DNA from: Oscillospiraceae bacterium
GTDB taxonomy: Bacteria > Bacillota > Clostridia > Oscillospirales > Oscillospiraceae
Length of the DNA: 43,350 nucleotides
Direction: 5' to 3'
NCBI GenBank assembly: GCA_902778275.1
Contig: CACYXE010000025.1
Span: 1 to 43,350 of the forward strand
The notes under the pieces were generated by a model. The model was not told where the DNA came from. It saw only the letters and a list, made by a program, of their open reading frames with translations, and ran no database searches. This document shows, piece by piece, positions 32,443 to 40,643 of the stretch. Position 1 is the first letter of the stretch. Each line of letters begins with the position of its first letter. Made by a program: the position numbers and the translations under genes.

Positions 32443-34062
32443 ATGGCTGGACAGCGGACAAAGCGCATAAGCACCCATGGGGACCGCTGGGCTTTCTGGC
32501 TGATCCTGCTGCTGGGTCTGGCAGTGCGGCTGTGGCGCTTTGGCGCGCTGCCGGCGGGCTTCAATCAGGATGAGGCCTTCGCAGGTTATGAGGCCTGGTC
32601 CCTGCTGCGCAGCGGCACGGACAGCGCAGGTTATGCCTGGCCCGTGTATCTGACGGCCTGGGGCAGCGGCATGAACGCCCTGGAGACCTATCTGACGCTC
32701 CCGTTCCTGGCGCTCTTCGGGCGGCAGGTCTGGGCGGTACGGCTGCCCCAGCTGATCGTGGGCTGCCTGAGTCTGCCCGCTCTGTACGGCACGGTGCGCC
32801 GCTGTGCCGACCGGGGAACGGCCCACTGGGCCATGCTGCTGCTGGCCATCTGCCCCTGGCACATCCTGCTCAGCCGCTGGGCGCTGGAATCCAATCTGGT
32901 GCCGGGCCTGCTGCTGTTCGGGACGTATTTCTTCCTGCGGGGCCTGGAGGACAGCCGATACCTGATCCCCTCCGCCCTGCTTTACGGCCTGGCGCTCTAC
33001 GCTTATGCCACCATCTGGCCGATCCTGCCTTTTGTGCTGCTTGCCCAAGGACTGTACTGTTACCGCCGCGGGCGGCTGAAGCCGGATCGCCGTCTGCCGG
33101 GCGCGCTGCTTCTTCTGTTTCTGCCGGCGCTGCCGCTGCTGCTGTTCCTGGCGGTGAACCTGGGCTGGATGGAGGAGATCCGCACGCCGTTTCTGTCCAT
33201 CCCGAAGCTGCTGGTGCTGCGCAGCGGAGAGATCTCGCTTCGGCACATCCCCGAAAATCTGGAGAATCTGTTTGCCATCCTGTGGACGCAGTCGGATGGT
33301 CTGCCCTGGAACAGCGCCGGATCCGTCCAGGGGGCTGAGCGTATCCGGGAGGGCTTGGGCGACATCCTGCGCTTCGGCGGCCTTTACGGATTGTTTTATA
33401 TCCTGACGCCGCCTTTCGTCCTCCTGGGCCTGCTTCGCTGCCTGCTCCGGCTGTGGGACGGGGAACGGGATTTCAAGCCCGCTGTACTGCTGCTGATCTG
33501 GCTGCTGGCGGGCTTGGTTCTGGGGGCGCTGGTGCATGTGAACATCAACCGGGTCAACATTCTGTTTCTGCCTCTGCTCATCCTGGCGGCGGTGGGGCTG
33601 CGCTGGTTTGGCAGCCTGTTTCACGGCAGGCTGACGCCGCTGCTGCTGGCGGCCTATCTGTTTCTGTTCGGCTCCTTCTGCGGCCTCTATTATTTCCGCG
33701 CAGATTCCGGCTATCAAACCCAGATGCGTTATGCCTTCGGCGACGGACTGGACCGGGCCCTGGAAGCGGCTATGGAGCAGGAGGGGACCGTGGTCCTGGA
33801 CGGACATATCTATTATTCCACGGTGCTGTTTTACAGCGGCACGCCGGTGGAAGACTTCCGCGCAACTGTGGCCTACGAGCGTTACCCGGCGGCCTACTTA
33901 AGCCCCACAAGCTTTACCCGTTTCCGCTTCGGCTATGGAGGCGGCGTACCGGAGGAAGGGAGCTGCTGTTATATCCTCTCCCCCTGGACGGACGGCTCCG
34001 CCTTGAAAGCCGCGGGTTTCCGTGCGGAGGAATTTGGCATATATACACTTTGGACGAGGTAA
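32443..34062 (+). CDS. GT-C fold membrane glycosyltransferase (PMT/GT39-like)
   Basis: The ATG at 32443 lies six bases after GGAGG; the longer open frame upstream crosses the promoter and terminator and is not coding. The 539 residues contain about ten to twelve membrane segments. Between the first two lies GFNQDEAFAGYEAW with the Asp-Glu pair (43-44) typical of dolichyl-phosphate-mannose-type GT-C enzymes, which take sugars from polyprenyl-phosphate donors outside the membrane. A C-terminal soluble part (LVVLDGHIYYSTVLFYSGTP region) is external. Acceptor and sugar are unknown. It is followed 7 bases later by a thioesterase gene. Confidence 0.82.
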   Translation: MAGQRTKRISTHGDRWAFWLILLLGLAVRLWRFGALPAGFNQDEAFAGYEAWSLLRSGTDSAGYAWPVYLTAWGSGMNALETYLTLPFLALFGRQVWAVRLPQLIVGCLSLPALYGTVRRCADRGTAHWAMLLLAICPWHILLSRWALESNLVPGLLLFGTYFFLRGLEDSRYLIPSALLYGLALYAYATIWPILPFVLLAQGLYCYRRGRLKPDRRLPGALLLLFLPALPLLLFLAVNLGWMEEIRTPFLSIPKLLVLRSGEISLRHIPENLENLFAILWTQSDGLPWNSAGSVQGAERIREGLGDILRFGGLYGLFYILTPPFVLLGLLRCLLRLWDGERDFKPAVLLLIWLLAGLVLGALVHVNINRVNILFLPLLILAAVGLRWFGSLFHGRLTPLLLAAYLFLFGSFCGLYYFRADSGYQTQMRYAFGDGLDRALEAAMEQEGTVVLDGHIYYSTVLFYSGTPVEDFRATVAYERYPAAYLSPTSFTRFRFGYGGGVPEEGSCCYILSPWTDGSALKAAGFRAEEFGIYTLWTR

Positions 34063-34069
34063 GATCACA

Positions 34070-34765
34070 ATGTACGTTTATCAGGAAAAGAGGATCGTCC
34101 CTCAGGAGGGGCTCAGCGCGCAGCATCTGTTCTGGCTGCTGCAGGAGGCCTCCGCCGCTCAAAGCACGGAACTGGGCTACGGCGAGGCGGACATGCGTGC
34201 CCTGGGCGTCATGTGGGTGGTGATCCGCTACCTGGTGCGCTCGGAGCGCTGGCCCGCGGCGGGGGAGGAACTGACGGTGGAGACCTGGCCCGGCCAGACC
34301 CGGCACGGCATGTGCCCGCGTTTTTACCGGGTGCTGGACGCGGACGGATCCGTGATCCTGACGGGCAGCTCCCTGTGGGCCGTGGTGGACAGGGAGACCC
34401 GGCAGATGGCGGCGCCCCATGAGCGGGGTGTGGACATCGAGCCGCTGACCAACGGGAACGAAGCGCCGCTGCCCGGCGTGATCCGCCGCCCGATCACCGA
34501 TCGGGAGACTCTGTTTACCGTGCCGGAGGAATACCTGGACGGAAACGGCCACATGAACAACACCCGCTATTTTGATTTGGCGGAGCAGTGCACCGGCTTC
34601 TGTGCCGCCCGGCGCGGACTGCGGGAGGTCACGGCGGAGTATCTGAACGAGGCCCTATGCGGCGAGCAGATCCGGGTACACTGGGGTGTGGAGGACAGCA
34701 CCTGCACCGTGGTAGGGGAGTCGGACGCAGGACATGTGTTCCGCATGAAGCTCGCTTACAGATAA
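34070..34765 (+). CDS. Acyl-ACP thioesterase family protein
   Basis: The start at ATG 34070 follows GAGGT by about ten bases and gives 231 residues. The fold is a double hotdog of the FatA/FatB family: N-terminal YVYQEKRIVPQEGL, first hotdog LFWLLQEASAAQSTELG, then LWAVVDRETRQ. The active-site segment is LDGNGHMNNTRYFDLAEQ (about 156-173), which holds the expected Asn, His and acidic residues of the second hotdog. Such enzymes release free fatty acids from acyl-ACP. It is probably co-transcribed with the glycosyltransferase upstream. Confidence 0.9.
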   Translation: MYVYQEKRIVPQEGLSAQHLFWLLQEASAAQSTELGYGEADMRALGVMWVVIRYLVRSERWPAAGEELTVETWPGQTRHGMCPRFYRVLDADGSVILTGSSLWAVVDRETRQMAAPHERGVDIEPLTNGNEAPLPGVIRRPITDRETLFTVPEEYLDGNGHMNNTRYFDLAEQCTGFCAARRGLREVTAEYLNEALCGEQIRVHWGVEDSTCTVVGESDAGHVFRMKLAYR

Positions 34766-34801
34766 AAATACCGTGTGCGAATTCGCACACGGTATTTTTA
34801 T
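34762..34801. terminator. Perfect 40-bp palindrome, bidirectional terminator
   Basis: Every base from 34762 to 34781 pairs with 34801 to 34782. The GC-rich core is flanked by A5 and T5 runs, so it can end both the thioesterase gene (plus) and the symporter gene (minus). The thioesterase stop codon lies inside it. Confidence 0.9.
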
Positions 34802-34815
34802 GTTTACACGAAGGC

Positions 34816-36339
34816 TCAGATGTTTTCGAACTCGGCTACGATCTCGGCCTCCGGCTCCTTGGTCGCGAGGCTGACCACCACGATGGCGATGCAGGCCACG
34901 ATGAAGGCCGGGAGCAGCTCGTAGATGTTCCAGGCGCCGCCCAGAGGACGGACCAGGTACTTCCACACGAAGATCATCACGCCGCCGCTGACCATGCCGG
35001 CGATGGCGCCGTACTTGTTGCAGCGTTTCCAGAACAGGGAGAAGAGCATCAGCGGGCCGAAGCAGGCGCCGAAGCCGCCCCAGGCAAAGGACACGATGCG
35101 GAAGACATTGCTGTTGGGATCGCGTGCGAGGAGGATGCCCAGAATGGCCACGCCCAGAACCGAGATGCGGGCAATGGTCATTTCCTGCTTGTTGGAGAGC
35201 TCCTTATGGAATACACCGCGCAGGATGTTGTGGGAGATACCGGAGGCGGCAGCCAGCAGCTGCGCGTCGGCGGTGGACATGGTGGAAGCCAGAATGCCGG
35301 CCAGTACCACGCCGGCCAGCAGCGCCGGCAGGATACCGTTCTGACTCATGAGGGCTGCGATCTTGACCAGGATCGCCTCTGCGGCGGAGTTGCTTTCAAA
35401 GGTGGTGATGGCGCCGGCCCGGCTCATGGCAAAGCCTACCAGACCGATGACGATGGCGACGGTCATGGAAATCACGACCCAGATGCTGCCGATACGACGG
35501 GAGATCGTCAGCTTTTCCCCGTCCTCAATGGCCATGAAGTGATTGAGAATGTGGGGCATGCCGAAATAGCCAAAGCCCCAGGCCAGGGTGGAACAGATGG
35601 TAATGAAGCCGTACTTGCCGGGCGCGGTGGAAAAGATATCCGTGCTGGAGGTCAGGCTCAGGTAACCGGGGACGGTCTTGGCGTTGGCCACTACGGCATC
35701 CCAGCCGCCGGCCACATGAATGCCGAAGACCAAAATCACGATCAGCGCGATGGTCATCACGATGCTCTGGATCAGACTGGTGACGGAAGCTGCGGTAAAG
35801 CCGCCCATGGCACAGTAGGCTACGATGACGGCGGCGCTGATGATCATGGCCGTCATATAGTTGATATCAAAGAGGTTCGTGAACAGCTTGCCGCAGGCGG
35901 CAAAGCCGGAGGCGGTGTAGGGGACAAAGAAGATGATGATGATCAAACCGGCAATGCCCTCGATCAGACCGCTCTTGTCACGATAACGGTGGGAGAAGAA
36001 ATCGGGGATCGTGATGGCGTCCAGCTTGGCGGAATAGCTGCGCAGCCGTTTGGCCACGATCAGCCAGTTCAGGTATGTACCGACGGCCAGACCGATGACG
36101 GTCCATGTTGCTTCGGCAAGACCGCAGAAATAGGCCAGGCCGGGGACACCCATCAGCAGCCAACTGCTCATGTCCGAGGCCTCGGTGCTCATGGCAACGA
36201 CCACGGGTCCCAGCCTCCGGCCGCCCAGATAGAAGTCGCTGGAGGTCTTGTTGCGCTTGGAGTACACAGCGCCGATGGCCAGCATGCCGACCAGATAGAT
36301 CACGATGGCGATGATGATGAATACGTTAGCACTTGTCAT
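34816..36339 (-). CDS. putP: Sodium:solute symporter, proline permease (PutP) type
   Basis: The ATG at 36339 is eight bases after GAGAGG and gives 507 residues with about 13 membrane helices. Clear SSS-family segments are SDFYLGGRRLGPVVVAMSTEASDMSSWLLMGVPG (first helices, with the PutP-like DMSSWLLMG), VPYTASGFAACGKLF, and ASTMSTADAQLLAAASGISHNI, whose Ser/Thr residues form the sodium site. It imports a small solute with sodium; proline is the best guess from similarity. It diverges from a LysR regulator gene, with about 180 bases between the starts, and is probably its target. Confidence 0.88.
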   Translation of the reverse strand: MTSANVFIIIAIVIYLVGMLAIGAVYSKRNKTSSDFYLGGRRLGPVVVAMSTEASDMSSWLLMGVPGLAYFCGLAEATWTVIGLAVGTYLNWLIVAKRLRSYSAKLDAITIPDFFSHRYRDKSGLIEGIAGLIIIIFFVPYTASGFAACGKLFTNLFDINYMTAMIISAAVIVAYCAMGGFTAASVTSLIQSIVMTIALIVILVFGIHVAGGWDAVVANAKTVPGYLSLTSSTDIFSTAPGKYGFITICSTLAWGFGYFGMPHILNHFMAIEDGEKLTISRRIGSIWVVISMTVAIVIGLVGFAMSRAGAITTFESNSAAEAILVKIAALMSQNGILPALLAGVVLAGILASTMSTADAQLLAAASGISHNILRGVFHKELSNKQEMTIARISVLGVAILGILLARDPNSNVFRIVSFAWGGFGACFGPLMLFSLFWKRCNKYGAIAGMVSGGVMIFVWKYLVRPLGGAWNIYELLPAFIVACIAIVVVSLATKEPEAEIVAEFENI

Positions 36340-36374
36340 GGGGATTACCTCTCTTTTCGGGATTGACAATTCGC

Positions 36375-36402
36375 ATTATAAAGGAAAATATTTACGGTAC
36401 AA
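36375..36402 (-). promoter_or_regulatory. Candidate promoter of the symporter gene
   Basis: On the minus strand a perfect TATAAT (36380-36375) has a weak TTGTAC (36402-36397) 16 bases upstream. A poor -35 fits a promoter that needs an activator such as the divergent LysR. Confidence 0.4.
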
Positions 36403-36410
36403 GGGGAAAC

Positions 36411-36430
36411 TTTCGGCAAAATGCTTGAAA
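36411..36430. promoter_or_regulatory. Possible LysR operator (imperfect dyad)
   Basis: TTTCGGCA and TGCTTGAAA form an imperfect inverted repeat (TTTC and GAAA outside, GCA and TGC inside). It lies between the two divergent promoters and overlaps the -35 of the LysR gene, where autoregulatory LysR sites are often found. Confidence 0.3.
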
Positions 36431-36452
36431 TCCATGAAAAAATTTGTATAAT
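36425..36452 (+). promoter_or_regulatory. Promoter of the LysR gene
   Basis: TTGAAA (36425-36430), 16-base spacer, perfect TATAAT (36447-36452). Confidence 0.6.
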
Positions 36453-36516
36453 AGAAACAAATATAATTTTGCTCATGTTTAGATGAAAACAATTCATATA
36501 TAAAGGATGCGAAGAG

Positions 36517-37392
36517 ATGAATCTGGCAAAATACGAGGCGCTGGTCACCGTAGTGGAGCTGGGGAGCCTGACCCGGGCGGCGCAGAGCCTGGGCTGCACG
36601 CAATCCGCCGTGAGCCACAGCATCGACAGTCTGGAAAAGGAGCTGGGTTTTCCGATCCTGAAAAGGGGGCGTGCGGGCGTACAGCTGACTGCGGAGGGGG
36701 AGCGGCTGCTGCCCGCGGTGAACGCGCTGTTGGGCAGTGCCGAGCAGCTGAACCAGACGGCGGCGGCGATCCGCGGCCTGGACGCGGGCACGGTGCGCAT
36801 CGGCGCCTTTACTTCCGTCGCGGTGCATTGGCTGCCGGCGGTGCTGAAGGAGTTCCAGACCGATTATCCCAAGGTGGAATTCAAGCTGCTCAACGGCGAC
36901 TATCACGATGTGGAGCAGTGGCTCTCCGACGGCAGCATTGATATCGGCTTCGTGACCGTGCCCTGCGCTTTGGACTGCGAGTGCATCCCGCTGGTGGAGG
37001 ACCGGCTGCTGGCGATCCTGCCGGAGGACAGCCGTTTTGCCAGCTATCCCCGCTTCCCGCTGGTGGAGTGCGAGACCGAGCCCTTCATCAGTCTGCTGGA
37101 GAGCTCTGACCACGATGCCCGCCGGGCGCTGGAGGCGGCGGGCGTCCATCCCAACGTCCGCTTTTATACCAAGGACGACTATGCCATCATCGCCATGGTG
37201 GAGCAGGGCCTGGGCATGAGCATCATGCCCGAGCTGCTGCTGAAGGGGCGCCGGGACCGGCTGCTGGTGCTGCCCCTGGTGCCGGAGGCCAAACGCACCA
37301 TCGGCATCGCCATCGCGGCAGGCAGTAAGGCGGGGCCTGCCACCCGGCGCTTCGCCGATTATGTGGTCCGCTATGTGACGAACATGAAATGA
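36517..37392 (+). CDS. LysR family transcriptional regulator
   Basis: The 291-residue protein has the N-terminal winged helix-turn-helix (LGSLTRAAQSLGCTQSAVSHSIDSLEKELGFPIL) and a C-terminal two-lobed effector domain (VRIGAFTSVAVHWLPAVLKEFQTDYPKVEFKLLNGDY, DIGFVTVP, then the late IAMVEQGLGMSIMPELLL). LysR proteins usually control the divergent gene in response to a small ligand, here the PutP-type symporter. AAGGAT provides the ribosome site before the ATG at 36517. No terminator is obvious downstream, but the next gene has its own promoter. Confidence 0.93.
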   Translation: MNLAKYEALVTVVELGSLTRAAQSLGCTQSAVSHSIDSLEKELGFPILKRGRAGVQLTAEGERLLPAVNALLGSAEQLNQTAAAIRGLDAGTVRIGAFTSVAVHWLPAVLKEFQTDYPKVEFKLLNGDYHDVEQWLSDGSIDIGFVTVPCALDCECIPLVEDRLLAILPEDSRFASYPRFPLVECETEPFISLLESSDHDARRALEAAGVHPNVRFYTKDDYAIIAMVEQGLGMSIMPELLLKGRRDRLLVLPLVPEAKRTIGIAIAAGSKAGPATRRFADYVVRYVTNMK

Positions 37393-37486
37393 CTGCCAGC
37401 GCCGATCCCACAGTGGATCACACCGCGAAACTGTCGAGTTTGATATATTTTCGTCAGAATGACGGGAAAGAAAAGGGACATATCGT

Positions 37487-37515
37487 TTGACTAAAATCCT
37501 CCTATCGGTTACAAT
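37487..37515 (+). promoter_or_regulatory. Sigma-A promoter of nfnAB
   Basis: TTGACT (37487-37492), 17-base spacer, TACAAT (37510-37515). It lies 41 bases before the nfnA ATG. Confidence 0.75.
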
Positions 37516-37555
37516 ATAAAAAGCCCGAAATAACAATTTTTATAGAGGTGTAGAG

Positions 37556-38422
37556 ATGTACAAAGTAGTGACCAAGCGTTTTTTGAACGACGCCAGGACG
37601 ATCTGTCTTTTTGAGATCGAGGCGCCGCTGGTGGCCCGGCACGCCCAGGCCGGCCAGTTTGTCATTTTCCGCCTGGATGAACAGGGTGAGCGTGTTCCCG
37701 TTTCCGTGGCCGGTTACGACCGGGAGAAGGGCACCGTCACCGTTATGGTGCAGGCCGCGGGCCGTACCACCAAGATGCTCCACACGGTGGCGGAAGGGGA
37801 CTATATCTCCGACTTGGCCGGTCCTCTCGGCAAGGCTACCGAGATGGAGGGCCTGAAAAAAGTCTGCGTGGTCGGCGGCGGCGTAGGCTGCGCCATCGCC
37901 TATCCCATTGCCAAGGAGATGCATGAGAGAGGCATCGACGTGACCTTCATCGCGGGTTTCCGCAGCGCGGATATCGTGATCCTGAAGGAGGAGCTGGCGG
38001 CCGCCTCCAACAAGCTCATCATGTGCACCGACGACGGCTCCTACGGCGAAAAGGGCTTCACCACCGTGTTCCTGAAGAATGAGATCGAGGCCAACATCGC
38101 CGAGAATAAGCCGCAGTTTGACCGGGTCATCGCCATCGGCCCGGACATCATGATGAAGTTCCTGGCGGACGTGACCCGGCCCTACGGCATCAGCACCATC
38201 ATCTCCCTGGACCCCATCATGGTGGACGGTACCGGCATGTGCGGCTGCTGCCGCGTGATCGTGGACGGCGAGACCAAGTTCGCCTGTGTGGACGGGCCGG
38301 ACTTCGACGCCCACAAGGTGGACTTCGATTCTCTGCTCAAGCGCGCCGCGTTCTATAAGGACGAGCAGGACGAGGCCGCCCAGCATATCTGCAACATCAC
38401 GGGAGGGAAGCGCAATGGCTAA
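37556..38422 (+). CDS. nfnA: NADH-dependent ferredoxin:NADP+ oxidoreductase subunit A (sulfide dehydrogenase/FNR-like)
   Basis: The protein has 288 residues: an FAD-binding beta-barrel (RVPVSVAGYDREKGTVTVMVQAAGRTTKML), a nucleotide-binding domain (VCVVGGGVGCAIAYPIAKEM, about 103-122), and a C-terminal [2Fe-2S] site. The cluster ligands look like the Asp plus three Cys of NfnA: Asp224, Cys229, Cys232 and Cys244. With NfnB it forms the cytoplasmic bifurcating transhydrogenase that couples NADPH oxidation to reduction of NAD+ and ferredoxin, or the reverse. Its TAA overlaps the nfnB start by 8 bases. Lone homologues act in dihydroorotate or glutamate synthases, but the pairing here favours Nfn. 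Confidence 0.88.
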   Translation: MYKVVTKRFLNDARTICLFEIEAPLVARHAQAGQFVIFRLDEQGERVPVSVAGYDREKGTVTVMVQAAGRTTKMLHTVAEGDYISDLAGPLGKATEMEGLKKVCVVGGGVGCAIAYPIAKEMHERGIDVTFIAGFRSADIVILKEELAAASNKLIMCTDDGSYGEKGFTTVFLKNEIEANIAENKPQFDRVIAIGPDIMMKFLADVTRPYGISTIISLDPIMVDGTGMCGCCRVIVDGETKFACVDGPDFDAHKVDFDSLLKRAAFYKDEQDEAAQHICNITGGKRNG

Positions 38423-39818
38423 CATGAAAGTCAACATGAGCATGGAGAAAAACGAAATGCCCGAGCAGGACCCTGTGGTCCGCGCCGGCAATTTCGAGGA
38501 AGTGGCCCTGGGCTACACCGTGGAAGCCGCTGTCAACGAGGCCCAGCGCTGCCTGGACTGCAAGAATGCTCCCTGCCGCACCGGCTGCCCGGTCAGCGTG
38601 AAGATCCCCCGCTTCATTGAGAAGGTCCGGGAGAACGACTTTGAGGCCGCCTACGATATCATCACCTCCACCAACTCTCTGCCCGCGGTCTGCGGCCGTG
38701 TATGTCCCCAGGAAAAGCAGTGCGAATCCAAGTGCGTCCGGGGCATCAAGGGCCAGCCGGTGGCCATCGGCCGGCTGGAGCGCTTCGTGGCCGACACCCA
38801 CATGGCGAAAGAGGACAAGCCCGAGCCCGCGGCTCCCGAATCCAACGGCCACAGGATCGCCGTCATCGGCTCCGGCCCTGCGGGCCTGACCTGCGCGGGC
38901 GACCTGCGCAAGCTGGGTTACGACGTGACCATCTTCGAGGCCTTCCACAAGTCCGGCGGCGTACTGGTCTACGGCATCCCCCAGTTCCGTCTGCCCAAGG
39001 AGATCGTGGCGGCGGAGATCGAGAACCTGAAGAAGATGGGCGTCAAGATCGTCAATAACGCCATCATCGGCAAGTCCGTGACTGTGGACGAGCTGTTCCA
39101 GGACGGCTTTGAGGCTGTGTTCATCGGCTCCGGCGCGGGCCTGCCCCAGTTCCTGCATGTACCCGGTGAGAACCTGCTGGGCGTATACAGCGCCAATGAG
39201 TTCCTGACCCGTGTGAACCTGATGAAGGCCTACCGGGACGACTACGACACGCCCATCAAGCACCCCAAGGTGGTGGCGGTCGTCGGCGGCGGCAATGTGG
39301 CCATGGACGCTGCCCGTGTGGCCAAGCGCCTGGGGGCCGAGCATGTGTATATCACCTACCGCCGCGGCATGGACGAGCTTCCCGCCCGTAAGGAAGAGGT
39401 GGAGCACGCCGAGGCCGAGGGCATCGAGTTCATGCTGCTGAATAACCCCGCCGCCATCCACGGCGACGAAGAGGGACGCGTGACCGGTATCGAGCTGATC
39501 AAGCAGGAGCTGGGCGAGCCGGACGCCAAGGGCCGCCGCAGCCCCGTGGCGGTGAAGGACTCCAACTGGATCCTCCCCTGCGACGCGGTGATCATCGCCA
39601 TCGGCACCAGCCCCAACCCGCTGATCCGCTCCACCACGCCCAATCTGGAGACCACCAAGAAGGGCGGCATCCAGGCGGACGACAACGGCGTGACTTCCCG
39701 TGAGGGCGTCTTCGCCGGCGGCGACGCGGTCACCGGCGCGGCCACGGTCATCCTGGCCATGGGCGCGGGCAAGACCGGCGCCAAGAGCATCGACGCGTAT
39801 ATCAAGAGCAAAAAGTAA
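38415..39818 (+). CDS. nfnB: NADPH-binding subunit of Nfn transhydrogenase (GltD-like)
   Basis: Starting at ATG 38415 behind GGGAGGG, the 467-residue product matches NfnB in length. Two N-terminal cysteine groups hold [4Fe-4S] clusters: Cys46, 49, 54, 58 and Cys93, 97, 103, 107. The FAD motif IGSGPAGL lies at 151-158, and a second Rossmann fold (VVGGGNVAMDAARVAKRLG) binds NADPH. The C-terminal GVFAGGDAVTGAATVILAMG closes the FAD site. The family is often annotated as glutamate synthase small subunit, but no large GltB subunit is nearby and the preceding nfnA partner decides the call. Confidence 0.9.
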   Translation: MANMKVNMSMEKNEMPEQDPVVRAGNFEEVALGYTVEAAVNEAQRCLDCKNAPCRTGCPVSVKIPRFIEKVRENDFEAAYDIITSTNSLPAVCGRVCPQEKQCESKCVRGIKGQPVAIGRLERFVADTHMAKEDKPEPAAPESNGHRIAVIGSGPAGLTCAGDLRKLGYDVTIFEAFHKSGGVLVYGIPQFRLPKEIVAAEIENLKKMGVKIVNNAIIGKSVTVDELFQDGFEAVFIGSGAGLPQFLHVPGENLLGVYSANEFLTRVNLMKAYRDDYDTPIKHPKVVAVVGGGNVAMDAARVAKRLGAEHVYITYRRGMDELPARKEEVEHAEAEGIEFMLLNNPAAIHGDEEGRVTGIELIKQELGEPDAKGRRSPVAVKDSNWILPCDAVIIAIGTSPNPLIRSTTPNLETTKKGGIQADDNGVTSREGVFAGGDAVTGAATVILAMGAGKTGAKSIDAYIKSKK

Positions 39819-39831
39819 ACCATGCATAGAC

Positions 39832-39861
39832 AAAGGCGCCCGGGAGGTCCCGGGCGTCTTT
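39832..39861. terminator. Terminator between nfnB and the SleB-like gene
   Basis: A 14-bp stem (39832-39845 with 39848-39861, one G-T pair) with short AAA and TTT flanks lies between two convergent genes and may serve both. Confidence 0.7.
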
Positions 39862-39866
39862 GCGCT

Positions 39867-40484
39867 TTAAGAGGAAAGGGGAGTGGTGAGATACAGGTCT
39901 AAATTGGGGCTTGCGCAGAAATATGTATACACGTAGAGAAAGCCGTGCCGGTTGCAGAAGCTGACGTAGACGTCATCTCCCGGTTTTTGATGGGTCTGGA
40001 TGACCACCTGGGGCTCCAGCACCCGCTCGCCCAGAAGAAGCCGCATGGCGGCCTGGGCGCTGACCCGGTTGGGCAGGGTCTCGGTCTGAAAAGCGGCGGT
40101 GGCGGTCTCAGGGTATTGCCCCTCCTGATAGACCACGGCCTCCAGATTGTCCGGGTATTCCGGGGAGGCCACCCGGTTGAGCACCACCTCGCCTACGCAC
40201 ATCCGCTGTGCGTCGCTGCAGCGCAGGTCTCCGGCTTCCGCATAGATGAGCCGCGCCAGAAGGAACAGCTCGTCAAAGGAGATCTTCACCTCCCCGGACT
40301 GCGTCTCGTCGATCTGATGGTTTCGGGCGTACTCCGCCAGATGTCCGGCCTCCGTGTCCCCGGACATGGCGGCGTCCTCCATCAGGGACAGATAGTTGGG
40401 CGTCGGCGGCTCCTCCCGGCTGGCACAGGCACTCAGCAGCAAAGCCAGCGCCAACAGACCCAGTGCCGTCAGCAAGCGTTTCAT
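39867..40484 (-). CDS. Cell wall hydrolase lipoprotein (SleB/Hydrolase_2 family)
   Basis: The ATG at 40484 follows GGGAGG by eight bases and gives 205 residues. It starts with a lipoprotein signal (LALALLLSAC, lipidated Cys20). The catalytic domain has LLARLIYAEAGDLRCSDAQRMCVGEVVLNRVASPEYPDNLEAVVYQEGQY, the hallmark of SleB/CwlJ-type hydrolases, with catalytic Glu83 in YAEA. The family cuts spore cortex or vegetative peptidoglycan, often as a lytic transglycosylase. Usual SleB has a signal peptide and a peptidoglycan-binding domain; here a lipid anchor replaces both. It may function in germination or in general wall turnover. Confidence 0.87.
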   Translation of the reverse strand: MKRLLTALGLLALALLLSACASREEPPTPNYLSLMEDAAMSGDTEAGHLAEYARNHQIDETQSGEVKISFDELFLLARLIYAEAGDLRCSDAQRMCVGEVVLNRVASPEYPDNLEAVVYQEGQYPETATAAFQTETLPNRVSAQAAMRLLLGERVLEPQVVIQTHQKPGDDVYVSFCNRHGFLYVYTYFCASPNLDLYLTTPLSS

Positions 40485-40643
40485 AGAATTCGCCTCCCTT
40501 TGCGTACCAGTATACGCGCGGGGAGGCGAAAAATTTGTCACAATGCGCGGGGAAATAGCAGAGGAATGGGGGAAATTTACAGGGTATTTCCCGTGACTGC
40601 GATGCAGCTGCCGGACAGGGAGACGGATCGGGCGTGAAGTCCC

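Noticed and set aside
38415-39818. Reading nfnB as glutamate synthase small subunit
   Set aside because: No GltB-like large subunit is adjacent and the overlapping upstream gene has the NfnA [2Fe-2S] ligand pattern.
40570-40592. Stem GGGAAAT/ATTTCCC after gatD as a terminator
   Set aside because: Only 7 bp, AT-rich at one end, and no T-tract on either strand.
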